Shown piece by piece: positions 1 to 7,520 of a DNA stretch of 29,197 bases. Source of the DNA: CAISIP01 sp031367285 (GTDB lineage: Bacteria; Pseudomonadota; Gammaproteobacteria; Burkholderiales; Burkholderiaceae_C). A program made the translations under genes and the position numbers. The stretch is taken from assembly GCA_031367285.1 (NCBI GenBank), contig JANLPN010000549.1, positions 1-29,197 on the forward strand. Reading direction: 5' to 3'. The notes beneath the pieces were generated by a model. It saw only the letters and a list, made by a program, of their open reading frames with translations, had not been told where the DNA came from and made no database searches. Numbering within the stretch: position 1 is the first letter of the stretch; every line of letters starts with the position of its first letter.

Positions 1-97
1 CGTGATGGTTAACGGCCAGGTCATAGCGAGCGGTGCACCGGCGGATATACGTGCCGACGCCAAGGTGCAGGCGGCGTACCTCGGCGAGGAGCATTGA
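1..97 (+). CDS. livG: Branched-chain amino-acid ABC transporter ATP-binding protein LivG, C-terminal end (partial)
   Basis: Only the last 31 codons are present, read from base 2 to the TGA at 95-97. The visible tail runs VMVNGQVIASGAP and ends AAYLGEEH. A 'nGqviasGtpaeir..p.V..aYLG' tail is typical of LivG/LivF-type ATPases. Its assignment as LivG rather than another LivF rests on the adjacent downstream LivF. The stop lies in the string TGAAATG, so the gene originally seems to have been followed within one base by another start codon. The ribosome binding sequence GAGGAG (86-91) inside its last codons would serve that start. Confidence 0.8.
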   Translation, partial: VMVNGQVIASGAPADIRADAKVQAAYLGEEH

Positions 98-256
98 AAT
101 GAAAGACGCCCCCTGTCTGTCCGGTCTCACTGCGTGTAGACCGGCCGAACCCCCCACTGGGGGGCGGGCCGGCCGCTTCGGAGCGGCCGTGCGCGGCGGC
201 CGCTCGATCTTTCATGCGTCGTGGGTCGCGCGCAGCGCGGTAGAAAACTGAAATGA
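95..256. mobile_element. Small GC-rich insert between livG and livF flanked by an 8-bp direct repeat
   Basis: The octamer TGAAATGA occurs at 95-102 and again at 249-256. The first copy contains the livG stop and an ATG at 99; the second contains another stop and the livF ATG at 253. The period between copies is 154 bp. The DNA between them holds three perfect inverted repeats: 121-127 with 138-144, C6/G6 at 150-155 with 159-164, and 170-177 with 182-189 around a 4-nt loop. The simplest reading is insertion of a MITE/REP-like element into an original livG-TGAAATGA-livF junction with target duplication. A 154-bp tandem event or chance is less likely but not excluded. No other copy of this element was seen in the window. 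Confidence 0.45.
99..251 (+). CDS. Possible 50-codon bridging mini-ORF between livG and livF
   Basis: ATG at 99, one base after the livG stop, is placed 7 nt after GAGGAG (86-91), which is a good ribosome binding site. The frame stays open for 50 codons through the whole insert and stops at TGA 249-251, again one base before the livF ATG. The peptide is rich in Arg, Gly, Pro and Ala and starts MKDAPCLSG. It has no recognisable domain and may have no function as a protein. Its possible role is to carry ribosomes across the hairpin-rich insert to livF, which has no obvious ribosome binding site of its own. It is equally possible that it is not translated. Confidence 0.3.
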   Translation: MKDAPCLSGLTACRPAEPPTGGRAGRFGAAVRGGRSIFHASWVARSAVEN

Positions 257-990
257 CCGACATGCTCATCGACGTCAAAAACCTCAACACCTACTACGGC
301 GCCAGCCATATCCTGCGCGGAATCGACTTCCACGTGGCGCGCGGCGAAACCATAGGCCTGATGGGGCGCAACGGCATGGGCAAAAGCACGCTGCTAAAAA
401 GCATCATGGGCCTGGTCAAACCACGCTCGGGCGCGGTAGCCATCATGGGCCAGGCCATGACCGGCCGCGCACCGTATGAGATTGCGTCCATGGGTATCGC
501 CTACGTGCCCGAAGGCCGCGGCATCTTCGGCAACCTGAGCGTGGTCGAAAACCTGAAAATGGCGGCACGCGCCGGCAACACGCCCGCCGCGCGCGAACGC
601 GCCAGGGCCGGACACGACTGGCACTATGAACGCGTGCTGGACACCTTCCCCCGCCTCAAGGAGCGCCTGGGCCACGGCGGCCAGCAGCTCAGCGGCGGCG
701 AGCAGCAGATGCTCACCATTGGCCGCGCCTTGATGACCAACCCCGACGTGTTGATCCTGGACGAAGCCACCGAAGGCCTGGCGCCACTGATTGCCCGCGA
801 AATCTGGCGCATCTGCGCGCTGATACGCGAGAGCGGCATCAGCAGCGTGATCGTCGACAAAAACTGGAAACACGTGACGCAGATCACCGACCGCAACCTG
901 ATCCTTGTGAAAGGCCAGGTGGTATTTGCCGGCACTTCGGCCGAGTTGCAAACACGTCCCGGGTTACTGGAGCAGTACCTCGGAGTCTGA
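253..990 (+). CDS. livF: Branched-chain amino-acid ABC transporter ATP-binding protein LivF
   Basis: A 245-residue ATPase of the HAAT (LivF) type that would pair with LivG on the LivHM permease to power uptake of branched-chain amino acids or related acids. Seen directly: Walker A GRNGMGKST (38-46), the VPEGRGIF segment typical of LivF (85-92), signature LSGGEQQ (146-152), Walker B LILDE (167-171). The length is normal for LivF. No purine-rich ribosome binding site precedes the ATG; the preceding bases end GTAGAAAACTGAA. Initiation may therefore depend on the short frame ending one base upstream. In related operons livG and livF usually abut or overlap, so the 155-bp spacing here is unusual. 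It appears to be the last gene of its operon. Confidence 0.93.
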   Translation: MTDMLIDVKNLNTYYGASHILRGIDFHVARGETIGLMGRNGMGKSTLLKSIMGLVKPRSGAVAIMGQAMTGRAPYEIASMGIAYVPEGRGIFGNLSVVENLKMAARAGNTPAARERARAGHDWHYERVLDTFPRLKERLGHGGQQLSGGEQQMLTIGRALMTNPDVLILDEATEGLAPLIAREIWRICALIRESGISSVIVDKNWKHVTQITDRNLILVKGQVVFAGTSAELQTRPGLLEQYLGV

Positions 991-1095
991 GCGGCGGCGG
1001 ATAGCGGGATGGCGGAACCATTCCCGGCCGGGCCGCTCGAATCAGGTAGCCGGTGGCCGCAGCTGCACTTCGCCAACCCCTATGAGGAACATTCC

Positions 1096-1695
1096 ATGAC
1101 GACACGTCGGCTGCACCTGATCCTCGGATTTCTAGCCCTGGCCGCCGGTGGCGCATGGGCCCAGGCGCCGCAAAGCGTCAATGTCCGCGGCACGGTGACC
1201 GCTTTCGACGGCAAGAACATCACCGTGGCGGCACGTGAGGGCGTTACGGTCGAGGTGGCGCTGCCGGACGAAGTCAACGTGAACGGCACCAAGGCCTTCA
1301 CGCTGGCCGACATCAAACCCGGCATGACGCTGGGTGTGACCACCATCAAGCGGGCCGACGGGGAAACCGTGGCCCTCGATGTCCGGCCGATTCCGCCTGC
1401 CGCCCGCCTTGGCTTGTCACAGTTCGACCTGGCACCCGGCGCCACCATGACCAACGCCACGCTGGAAGGACAGGCGGTGTCGAACAACGGCTCCGAACTG
1501 GTGCTGAACTACCAGTCCGGCGCGGTCAAGGTACTGGTGCCGCCCGGCACGCCCATGTCCCAGGCGGTTCCGGGCAATCGTTCGGACATCAAACCCGGCG
1601 AGACCGTCTTTATCTCCGCGCGCATCGGCAACGACAACAAGCTGACCGCTGCGCGGGTGCAGGTCAGCACCAACGGCGTCAAACCTACCCAGTAA
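1096..1695 (+). CDS. Exported DUF5666-like protein
   Basis: A 199-residue predicted periplasmic protein. The start at 1096 is chosen because GAGGA at 1083-1087 precedes it and an N-terminal signal peptide follows (MTTRRLHLILGFLALAAGGAWAQ, cleavage after AQA near residue 23-24). An earlier in-frame ATG at 1009 would add 29 residues with no signal sequence. The mature part begins 'VNVRGTVTAFDGKNITV' and contains repeated small beta modules with 'DIKPGM' and 'DIKPGETVFISA' motifs. These resemble the OB-like repeats of DUF5666 proteins. Function is unknown; it may be a periplasmic binding or scaffold protein. It stands alone between livF and the next exported protein. Confidence 0.7.
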   Translation: MTTRRLHLILGFLALAAGGAWAQAPQSVNVRGTVTAFDGKNITVAAREGVTVEVALPDEVNVNGTKAFTLADIKPGMTLGVTTIKRADGETVALDVRPIPPAARLGLSQFDLAPGATMTNATLEGQAVSNNGSELVLNYQSGAVKVLVPPGTPMSQAVPGNRSDIKPGETVFISARIGNDNKLTAARVQVSTNGVKPTQ

Positions 1696-1797
1696 GGCGC
1701 TGGCACCGGCTGCGTGTTGCGGCGAGGCGGCCGGGGTGAAGGGGCCGACGGGTTGGTAACATCCGGGTGTTGCATCATCACACACGGGAGTAGAGAA

Positions 1798-2844
1798 ATG
1801 ACGATTCGATCACATTGGGCAGCCTTGCTGGTGGTCCTGCTCTGCGGTTTCCAGGGGGTATCGGCGCCGGCCCAGACCAATACGCCCGTGCTGCGCAGTT
1901 TTACGGTTGACCCGGTGCCCCAACTCACACCGGGCACCGAGCTGGTATTTCGTATCAGCGGCACGGCCGGCGGCACGCTGAGCCTGCATGTTGACGGTGT
2001 CACAAACCTGATTGGCTTGCCGGAGACACGGGCCGGCACCTACGAAGGCGCCTATACGATAAGCATCCGCGACAAGATCAAATTCGACAGCAAGGTCAAT
2101 GCCACGCTCAAGGTCGGCGAGCACCAGACGACCATCTTGCTTGGGCAGTCCCTGCTTACAGCCGATGCCCAGGCCAAGGCGGTGGCGGCTGCCAGCCCAG
2201 TCCCACTGATCAATCGCCTTGAGACCCGCAACGACGGCGCCTTGAGTGGCGGCCATGAAGTCGGTTTTGTGGTCAATGGAACCGCGGGAGGCCGGGCCAG
2301 CGTGTCGATGGACGGCGGCAAGACCAACATACCGTTGGTGGAAGAAAAAGGCGGGCAATATACCGCCAGCTACACCATCAAGACACGCGACCAGTTCAGC
2401 GACGCAACGCAAGTCAGCGTGACGCTGGCGCTGGGAGACAAGAAGGCCACTGCCGTCAAGCCGCTGGCCGCCGGGGTGCTGGTGCCGCAAGCCGTGCTGG
2501 AAGCGAAATGCGACACCTGTGGCGTGGTTCAATCCGTCAACAAGGTCAAGGTCAAAGGCAAACCCAACTACCTGGGTGCCATCGCCGGCGGTGTCGCGGG
2601 CGCGGCGCTGGGCAACCAGATCGGCAAGGGCGGCGGCAATACGGTGGCCACGGTAGTGGGTGGCGTAGGCGGTGCGGTGGCGGGAAACGAGATAGAGAAG
2701 CAGGTGCGCTCCAAGACCTATTACGACGTGGTCGTCAAGATGGGCGACGCGACGACACGGACGGTGCGTTTCGAGAATCAGCCGGTGTTCAAGGCCGGCA
2801 GCAAGGTCAAGGTCAGCGGCGAGACACTGGTCGCCAACGAATAG
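1798..2844 (+). CDS. Exported glycine-zipper (SlyB/17-kDa-antigen-like) protein with duplicated N-terminal domain
   Basis: A 348-residue envelope protein. The start at 1798 follows GGGAG at 1786-1790 and opens a signal peptide (residues 1-26, ending APAQ). Residues about 33-112 and 138-218 are two copies of one domain: FRISGTAGG matches FVVNGTAGG, each followed by a VDG or MDG motif and a YTISIRD or YTIKTRD motif. After a CDTCG pair of cysteines (238, 241), residues 258-302 form a glycine zipper (AIAGGVAGAALGNQIGKG and VVGGVGGAVAGNEIEKQ) of the 2TM SlyB/Rickettsia 17-kDa type. A short beta tail ends the protein. The zipper would insert in or associate with the outer membrane. The duplicated domain looks like an Ig-like exported module of unknown role. 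Confidence 0.75.
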   Translation: MTIRSHWAALLVVLLCGFQGVSAPAQTNTPVLRSFTVDPVPQLTPGTELVFRISGTAGGTLSLHVDGVTNLIGLPETRAGTYEGAYTISIRDKIKFDSKVNATLKVGEHQTTILLGQSLLTADAQAKAVAAASPVPLINRLETRNDGALSGGHEVGFVVNGTAGGRASVSMDGGKTNIPLVEEKGGQYTASYTIKTRDQFSDATQVSVTLALGDKKATAVKPLAAGVLVPQAVLEAKCDTCGVVQSVNKVKVKGKPNYLGAIAGGVAGAALGNQIGKGGGNTVATVVGGVGGAVAGNEIEKQVRSKTYYDVVVKMGDATTRTVRFENQPVFKAGSKVKVSGETLVANE

Positions 2845-2948
2845 CCTTCACGGCGCGCGGGGACCTTCCTCTCAACAAAGCCGGCGAGAACAAAATCGCG
2901 GCAACGTGCACGTAAGCCCGCGCGTGCCGCATTGCCTACACTCCGCCG

Positions 2949-5024
2949 ATGCGCCTTCCCCTTCGCCAAGCTTATGCAATCGCGCTGGAGCAGTGTTGCA
3001 AAGTAGCTGGAAACGCCAGGCGACATCCCGTGCGGGCGGCGCTGGTGCTTCCCGCGCTGTTGCTGCTCTACGTGCTGGCACTGGTTCCTTTCACACCCAG
3101 TATTGGCGACCTGCGCAAGGTCAAAGTCGAGCTGCCTTCGGTGCTGCTGGCCCAGGACGGCACGGTGTTGGCCGAGTACAAACGGTTTAACCGCCAGTGG
3201 GTGGCGCTGGACCAGATTGCGCCGAACGTGGTGAACGCACTGATCGCCACCGAAGACCATCGTTTCTACCAACACCACGGCATCGACTTCAGACGCACCG
3301 TGGGTGCGGTACTCAACACCTTGCAGGGTGATTTGCAGGGCGGCTCGACCATCACGCAGCAATTGGCGCGCAACCTTTATCCTGAAGAAATCGGCCGCGC
3401 CACCAGCGTCACGCGCAAGCTCAAGGAGGCCATTACCGCGCTCAAGATCGAGGCGGTGTATTCCAAGCGCGAGATTCTGGAAACCTACCTCAACACGGTA
3501 CCGTTCCTGTACAACGCTTTCGGCATCGAGATGGCGGCACGCACTTATTTTGACAAGTCGGCGAAGGAACTGGACGTGCTGGAGAGCGCCACGCTGATCG
3601 GCATGCTCAAGGGAACGAGTTATTACAACCCGGTGCAGAACCCCGAGCGCGCGGTAGAACGCCGCAATCTGGTACTGGCCCAGATGGCCAAGGACGGCAA
3701 GCTGGATGCGGCACGGGTCGGGGTACTTTCCCGACGCCCGCTGGCGCTCGACTTCGAGCGGCAAACCATGCCCCTGGGCCCGGCGCCCCACGTGGCCCAG
3801 CGTTTGCGTAAATGGCTGATCGGATGGGCCGATGACCAAGGTTACGACATCCACGCCGATGGCCTGCGCGTCGTGACGACGCTGGACGCCCGCATGCAGA
3901 AGGCAGCCAACCAGGCGGTGGCGAGACAAATGGCACAACTGCAGACGCTGGCCGACGGGCGGGTCAAGGCAGGGCAGGAGAAAGTCTTGCTGCAGGCCGG
4001 CTTTCTGGCGCTGGACCCGCGCGACGGTGCAGTGCGTGCGTGGGTCGGCAGCCGCGACTTTGCCCAGGAGCAGTTCGACCATGTAAGCCAGGCAAGACGC
4101 CAGCCCGGCTCGACCTTCAAACCCTTTGTGTACGGCGCTGCGTTTGTGCAGGGCTTCAGCCCGGACGACACCTTGATCGACGAGCAGGTAGCGATCACCC
4201 TGCCGGGCGGCGCGGTATGGGCTCCCGGCGACGCGACACCACCCACCGGTTTGCCCACTACCTTGCGTGATGGGCTGGCGTATTCCAAAAACACCATCAC
4301 CGCCCAGCTGATGCAGAAAGTGGGGCCGGCGGCCGTGGGGAAGCTGGCGCAGTCCCTGGGGATTCGGCAAAGCAAGCTTGACCTGGTGCCCTCGCTGGCT
4401 CTGGGCACCAGCCCCGTGACGCTGGTCGAGATGGTCAGCGCCTATGGCAGCATTGCAAACGGCGGCAACTACCGCGCACCGGTGCTGGTGCTGCGCGTGG
4501 AAGACCGCAACGGCCAGGTGCTGGAACAGTTTGCCCCAGCCAAAAGAGAACGCGAGCCCGCCATGCCACGCAAGGATGCCCTGACCCTGGTAAACGCGAT
4601 GCGCGGCGTGATCGACGAGGGCACGGGCACAGCCATCCGCAGCCGCTACGGCATACAGGCCGACATGGCCGGCAAAACGGGTACCACCCAGGACAACACC
4701 GACGGCTGGTTCATCATGATGAGCCCGCAACTGGTGGCGGGAGCTAGGGTCGGATTCAACGACAACAGCGTCACGATGGGCAACTGGGGCCAGGGCGCGC
4801 GCAGTGCGCTGCCAATGGTGGGCGAAGTGTTCCAGCAGGCCTTGCGCAACAAGTGGATCGACCCCAAGGTGGAGTTTGACATCCCGCGCGCCCGGCCCAA
4901 ACCGCCGCCGCAGACGGACAACCCGGTGCTGGAGATCGTCCAAAATGCACTGGAGGCTGTCCTGCGCCAACTGCGCACAGGCCAGAGCGCGGAGCGTCCG
5001 GCAGACAACTCTCAGCGGCAGTAA
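2949..5024 (+). CDS. Class A penicillin-binding protein (bifunctional GT51 glycosyltransferase / transpeptidase)
   Basis: A 691-residue peptidoglycan synthase that polymerises lipid II and cross-links stem peptides in the periplasm. It has one N-terminal membrane anchor (about 29-47). The GT51 domain is marked by ATEDHRFYQHHG with catalytic Glu102 and by GGSTITQQLARN (131-142). The transpeptidase domain has the full serine set: S388-TF-K391 in QPGSTFKPF, S446-K-N, and K576-T-G in GKTGTTQDNTDGWF. It is shorter than typical PBP1a (about 800 residues) and lacks an obvious inserted ODD domain. No ribosome binding site is clear before ATG 2949, but no other in-frame start keeps the anchor. The next gene is 240 bp away; that gap shows no convincing feature. 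Confidence 0.9.
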   Translation: MRLPLRQAYAIALEQCCKVAGNARRHPVRAALVLPALLLLYVLALVPFTPSIGDLRKVKVELPSVLLAQDGTVLAEYKRFNRQWVALDQIAPNVVNALIATEDHRFYQHHGIDFRRTVGAVLNTLQGDLQGGSTITQQLARNLYPEEIGRATSVTRKLKEAITALKIEAVYSKREILETYLNTVPFLYNAFGIEMAARTYFDKSAKELDVLESATLIGMLKGTSYYNPVQNPERAVERRNLVLAQMAKDGKLDAARVGVLSRRPLALDFERQTMPLGPAPHVAQRLRKWLIGWADDQGYDIHADGLRVVTTLDARMQKAANQAVARQMAQLQTLADGRVKAGQEKVLLQAGFLALDPRDGAVRAWVGSRDFAQEQFDHVSQARRQPGSTFKPFVYGAAFVQGFSPDDTLIDEQVAITLPGGAVWAPGDATPPTGLPTTLRDGLAYSKNTITAQLMQKVGPAAVGKLAQSLGIRQSKLDLVPSLALGTSPVTLVEMVSAYGSIANGGNYRAPVLVLRVEDRNGQVLEQFAPAKREREPAMPRKDALTLVNAMRGVIDEGTGTAIRSRYGIQADMAGKTGTTQDNTDGWFIMMSPQLVAGARVGFNDNSVTMGNWGQGARSALPMVGEVFQQALRNKWIDPKVEFDIPRARPKPPPQTDNPVLEIVQNALEAVLRQLRTGQSAERPADNSQRQ

Positions 5025-5264
5025 GAGCGTGAGAGGCTCGCGCAGATAGTCGGCTGCCGCAATGGAAGGGTGCTGCGAGGCCAGACCAGCAGGCACGCAG
5101 GATGGACGGTCGCTCACTGGCGGCCGCGTAGGACATCTACTACCCGGCCAAGCGGCGTGGTCCGCTTTCGGCGCGCCGGCTCGCGTCCCATACTGGCGGC
5201 ATCGAACGCGAGCCAGGAGGGAATTGGCATCGCGTCCGATGTTCCAACTACTCAGGGAGCCATT

Positions 5265-6638
5265 ATGAAAACAGCATTCAGAAACGCATTGGCCATTGCC
5301 GCCGTGGCAATGGCGACGCATGCCGCTGCGCAGGTAACGTTCTACGAGAAAGAGGGATTCCAGGGAGAGTCTTTCACCACGCGACGGCAGATCGGTGATT
5401 TCGAGCGATTCGGCTTTAACGACCGCGCCTCATCGGTGGTAGTGGGCGGAGAAAGCTGGGAGCGCTGGGAAGTCTGCGAAGAAGCCCGGTTCAACGGCCG
5501 CTGCGCCGTATTGCGCCCAGGGCAGTATCCGTCGCTGCGCGCGATGGGCTTGAACAACCGCATTTCATCGGTTCAAGCCCTTGGCCGCGAAGATGCCCCC
5601 GCAACGGTTCCCGCCAGAGTGGTCTTCTATGAAAAAGAAGGTTTTGGTGGCCGGTCATTCACCACGCAAAGCGATCTGGCCGACTTCAGTCCAACCGGTT
5701 TCAATGATCGCATTTCGGCGCTTGAAGTTTTTGGTATGCCCTGGGAGGCTTGCCCGGACGCCGGTTTCAACGGGCCGTGCGTAATTTTGCGGCCGGGCAA
5801 GTACCCTTCGCTGAAGGCGATGGGCCTCGACAACCGGATCTCCTCGGTGCGCGCGGTGGGCCGCGACGCCGGGCCGCCCACGGCGCCCGCCCGCGTCGTG
5901 TTCTACGAGAAGGAAAGCTTTGGCGGCCGGTCGTTCACCGCGCAGGGCGAGGTGGCCGACTTCAATCGGATCGGATTCAATGACCGTGCCTCCTCGGTGG
6001 AAGTTTTCGGCGGGTGGTTCGAGGTCTGTCAGGACGGTGGCTTCGGCGGCTCGTGTGCGGTGTTGCGTCCGGGACAGTATCCGTCGCTGGTATCGATGGG
6101 TCTCAACAACCGCATCTCCTCAGTGCGGCCGATGGCGCGCGATGCACGCATCGGGGACAACCGTGGCCCCGCTGCGGATGCGCAGCAGGCCTACTACGAC
6201 CCACGCCGCCGGGACAACGAACCCCTGTACGAGGCCACGGTGACGGCAGTGCGCGCCGTGGTCGGTACGCCGGAGCAACGCTGCTGGGTAGACCGGGACC
6301 AGGTCGCCGTGGAACCGCGCCGCACCAATGTCCCCGCCCTGATTGCCGGCGCCGTTATTGGTGGAATTCTGGGTCACCAGATCGGTGACGGCCGGGGCCG
6401 CGATCTTGCGACGGTCGGCGGAGCGGTTGCGGGCGGTGCCATCGGCGCTTCGGTGGGCCGCGATGGCCGTTCCCAGCAGACCCAGGATGTCCAGCGCTGT
6501 ACCAGCGTGCCGAGCCAGGCGCGCGCGGATCTGTGGGATGTAACCTACAACTTTCGTGGCCAGGAGCACCGGGTCCAGATGACGTCCCCACCCGGAGCGA
6601 CCATCATCGTGAACCGGGATGGTGAGCCCCGCGTTTAA
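5265..6638 (+). CDS. Exported triple beta/gamma-crystallin protein with C-terminal glycine zipper
   Basis: A 457-residue exported protein. The start at 5265 follows a GGGAG-like site (5254-5258) and gives a clean signal peptide (1-22, ending THAAA). Three near-identical beta/gamma-crystallin domains follow, at about residues 24-107, 119-200 and 211-288. Each contains two Greek-key motifs: a VTFYEKEGF-type strand, then N/D-N/D-R-(A/I)-S-S/A calcium signatures (NDRASS, NNRISS, NDRISA, DNRISS, NDRASS, NNRISS), and VLRPGQYPSL loops. After a linker, residues 356-400 form a glycine zipper (IAGAVIGGILGHQIGDG and VGGAVAGGAIGASVG) as in SlyB-like envelope proteins. Known microbial crystallins of this type bind Ca2+ with paired N/D-N/D-X-X-S/T-S motifs, so calcium binding is likely. 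The fusion suggests a calcium-responsive cell-envelope protein. Confidence 0.85.
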   Translation: MKTAFRNALAIAAVAMATHAAAQVTFYEKEGFQGESFTTRRQIGDFERFGFNDRASSVVVGGESWERWEVCEEARFNGRCAVLRPGQYPSLRAMGLNNRISSVQALGREDAPATVPARVVFYEKEGFGGRSFTTQSDLADFSPTGFNDRISALEVFGMPWEACPDAGFNGPCVILRPGKYPSLKAMGLDNRISSVRAVGRDAGPPTAPARVVFYEKESFGGRSFTAQGEVADFNRIGFNDRASSVEVFGGWFEVCQDGGFGGSCAVLRPGQYPSLVSMGLNNRISSVRPMARDARIGDNRGPAADAQQAYYDPRRRDNEPLYEATVTAVRAVVGTPEQRCWVDRDQVAVEPRRTNVPALIAGAVIGGILGHQIGDGRGRDLATVGGAVAGGAIGASVGRDGRSQQTQDVQRCTSVPSQARADLWDVTYNFRGQEHRVQMTSPPGATIIVNRDGEPRV

Positions 6639-6651
6639 GTAAGGCAACGTG

Positions 6652-6688
6652 CCGCAACTGCGCTTGGTTGATGTTAAGGCAGTTGCGG
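6652..6688. terminator. Perfect 10-bp stem-loop downstream of the crystallin gene
   Basis: CCGCAACTGC (6652-6661) and GCAGTTGCGG (6679-6688) pair perfectly around a 17-nt loop, 13 bp after the stop of the crystallin gene. No T-run follows, so it is not a classical intrinsic terminator. It could be a 3'-end stabiliser, a Rho-related structure or a protein-binding palindrome upstream of the next gene. Confidence 0.35.
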
Positions 6689-6716
6689 TGCCCACTGACT
6701 TGTCAATACCGCCGCC

Positions 6717-7520
6717 ATGAAAGCAGCTGTTGGAACCGTGCTGGCGCTCGCCGCCCTGTGCATGGAAGCCGGTGCCCAAGTGGTGGCCACCCCGATGCTC
6801 CCGTCGGTAACGGTCACGGCCAAAACCAACCCGAACCCGGTTGAAAAATCCTACCGCAAGATGGTCCGAGGCATGGACCTGTTCGATACGCTGCACGGTG
6901 TGTCGCCCGATGCATCGTTGCGCTTCAAGCTGCTCCCGCGTCGGCGAGACACCGACATGGCCAATATCGAGCTGGAGGTTTTCGGGTCCACCGTAAGTTT
7001 TGCGTTGGTCGTCGCACCTGACCACAGCTTTATCTTGCCGCGCGACAAGCAGGCATTTGACGAAGATGCGCAGGTGAGTTCCAACCGCAAGGCACGCAGC
7101 TTGACTTGGCGCGCGGAGATCCGCACATCCGGCCTGCCCTCCAATACGAGGCGCCTTGGCGATCTGCGGCTGGAATGCAGGGTGGGTATGGAGGCCGGGC
7201 TGGTTTCGGACGACTACAGCCTGATCGGCAAGATTGCACAGGTGTTTGACACGCCCGCATATTGCGACCGGAAAACCCCTCGCTACCTGTTTTTTGCAGA
7301 CCGGCCTTTGTTCAGCGTGGTTTTGGTGGACGGCCTGCACCGGGAGATTCTGGCCATAGACAAGCTGTACGCGGACGCGATTGACGAACCCAGGCTGAAG
7401 GACGAGTTGCCCTACTGCGATTGCGAGGTTCTGGTGGACCACGCCTACGAACTGCCGCTGGGCGACCGTAGCTGGAGCGACAACACGCTGGTTGAGCTTG
7501 AATACATGGACGGTGAATGA
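6717..7520 (+). CDS. Exported protein of unknown function
   Basis: A 267-residue protein that I do not recognise. It starts with a signal peptide (MKAAVGTVLALAALCMEAGAQ) and a 'LPSVTVTAKTNPNPVEKSYRKM' segment. That segment recalls linkers after signal peptides of Burkholderiales exported proteins. Cysteines are few, including a CDCE cluster near the C terminus and a CDRK motif mid-protein. No catalytic motif is evident. The protein is mixed alpha/beta with many charged residues, so it is probably soluble in the periplasm. It overlaps the next gene by 4 bp (ATGA at 7517-7520), so the two are very likely translated together, and this protein may work with that lipoprotein. Confidence 0.75.
   Translation: MKAAVGTVLALAALCMEAGAQVVATPMLPSVTVTAKTNPNPVEKSYRKMVRGMDLFDTLHGVSPDASLRFKLLPRRRDTDMANIELEVFGSTVSFALVVAPDHSFILPRDKQAFDEDAQVSSNRKARSLTWRAEIRTSGLPSNTRRLGDLRLECRVGMEAGLVSDDYSLIGKIAQVFDTPAYCDRKTPRYLFFADRPLFSVVLVDGLHREILAIDKLYADAIDEPRLKDELPYCDCEVLVDHAYELPLGDRSWSDNTLVELEYMDGE

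Noticed and set aside
150..189. Hairpins downstream of livG as a simple intrinsic terminator
   Set aside because: There is no T-run, and termination would silence livF of the same operon; an inserted repeat explains the hairpins better.
5025..5264. Possible small gene or RNA in the 240-bp gap before the crystallin gene
   Set aside because: No frame with a ribosome site and sensible composition, and no convincing stem-loop or RNA motif, was seen.
2778..5321. 847-codon open frame on the minus strand opposite the penicillin-binding protein gene
   Set aside because: It is a mirror frame of a high-GC gene, has a His/Gln/Arg-rich low-complexity composition, and matches no family, while the plus-strand frame has every catalytic motif of a class A PBP.
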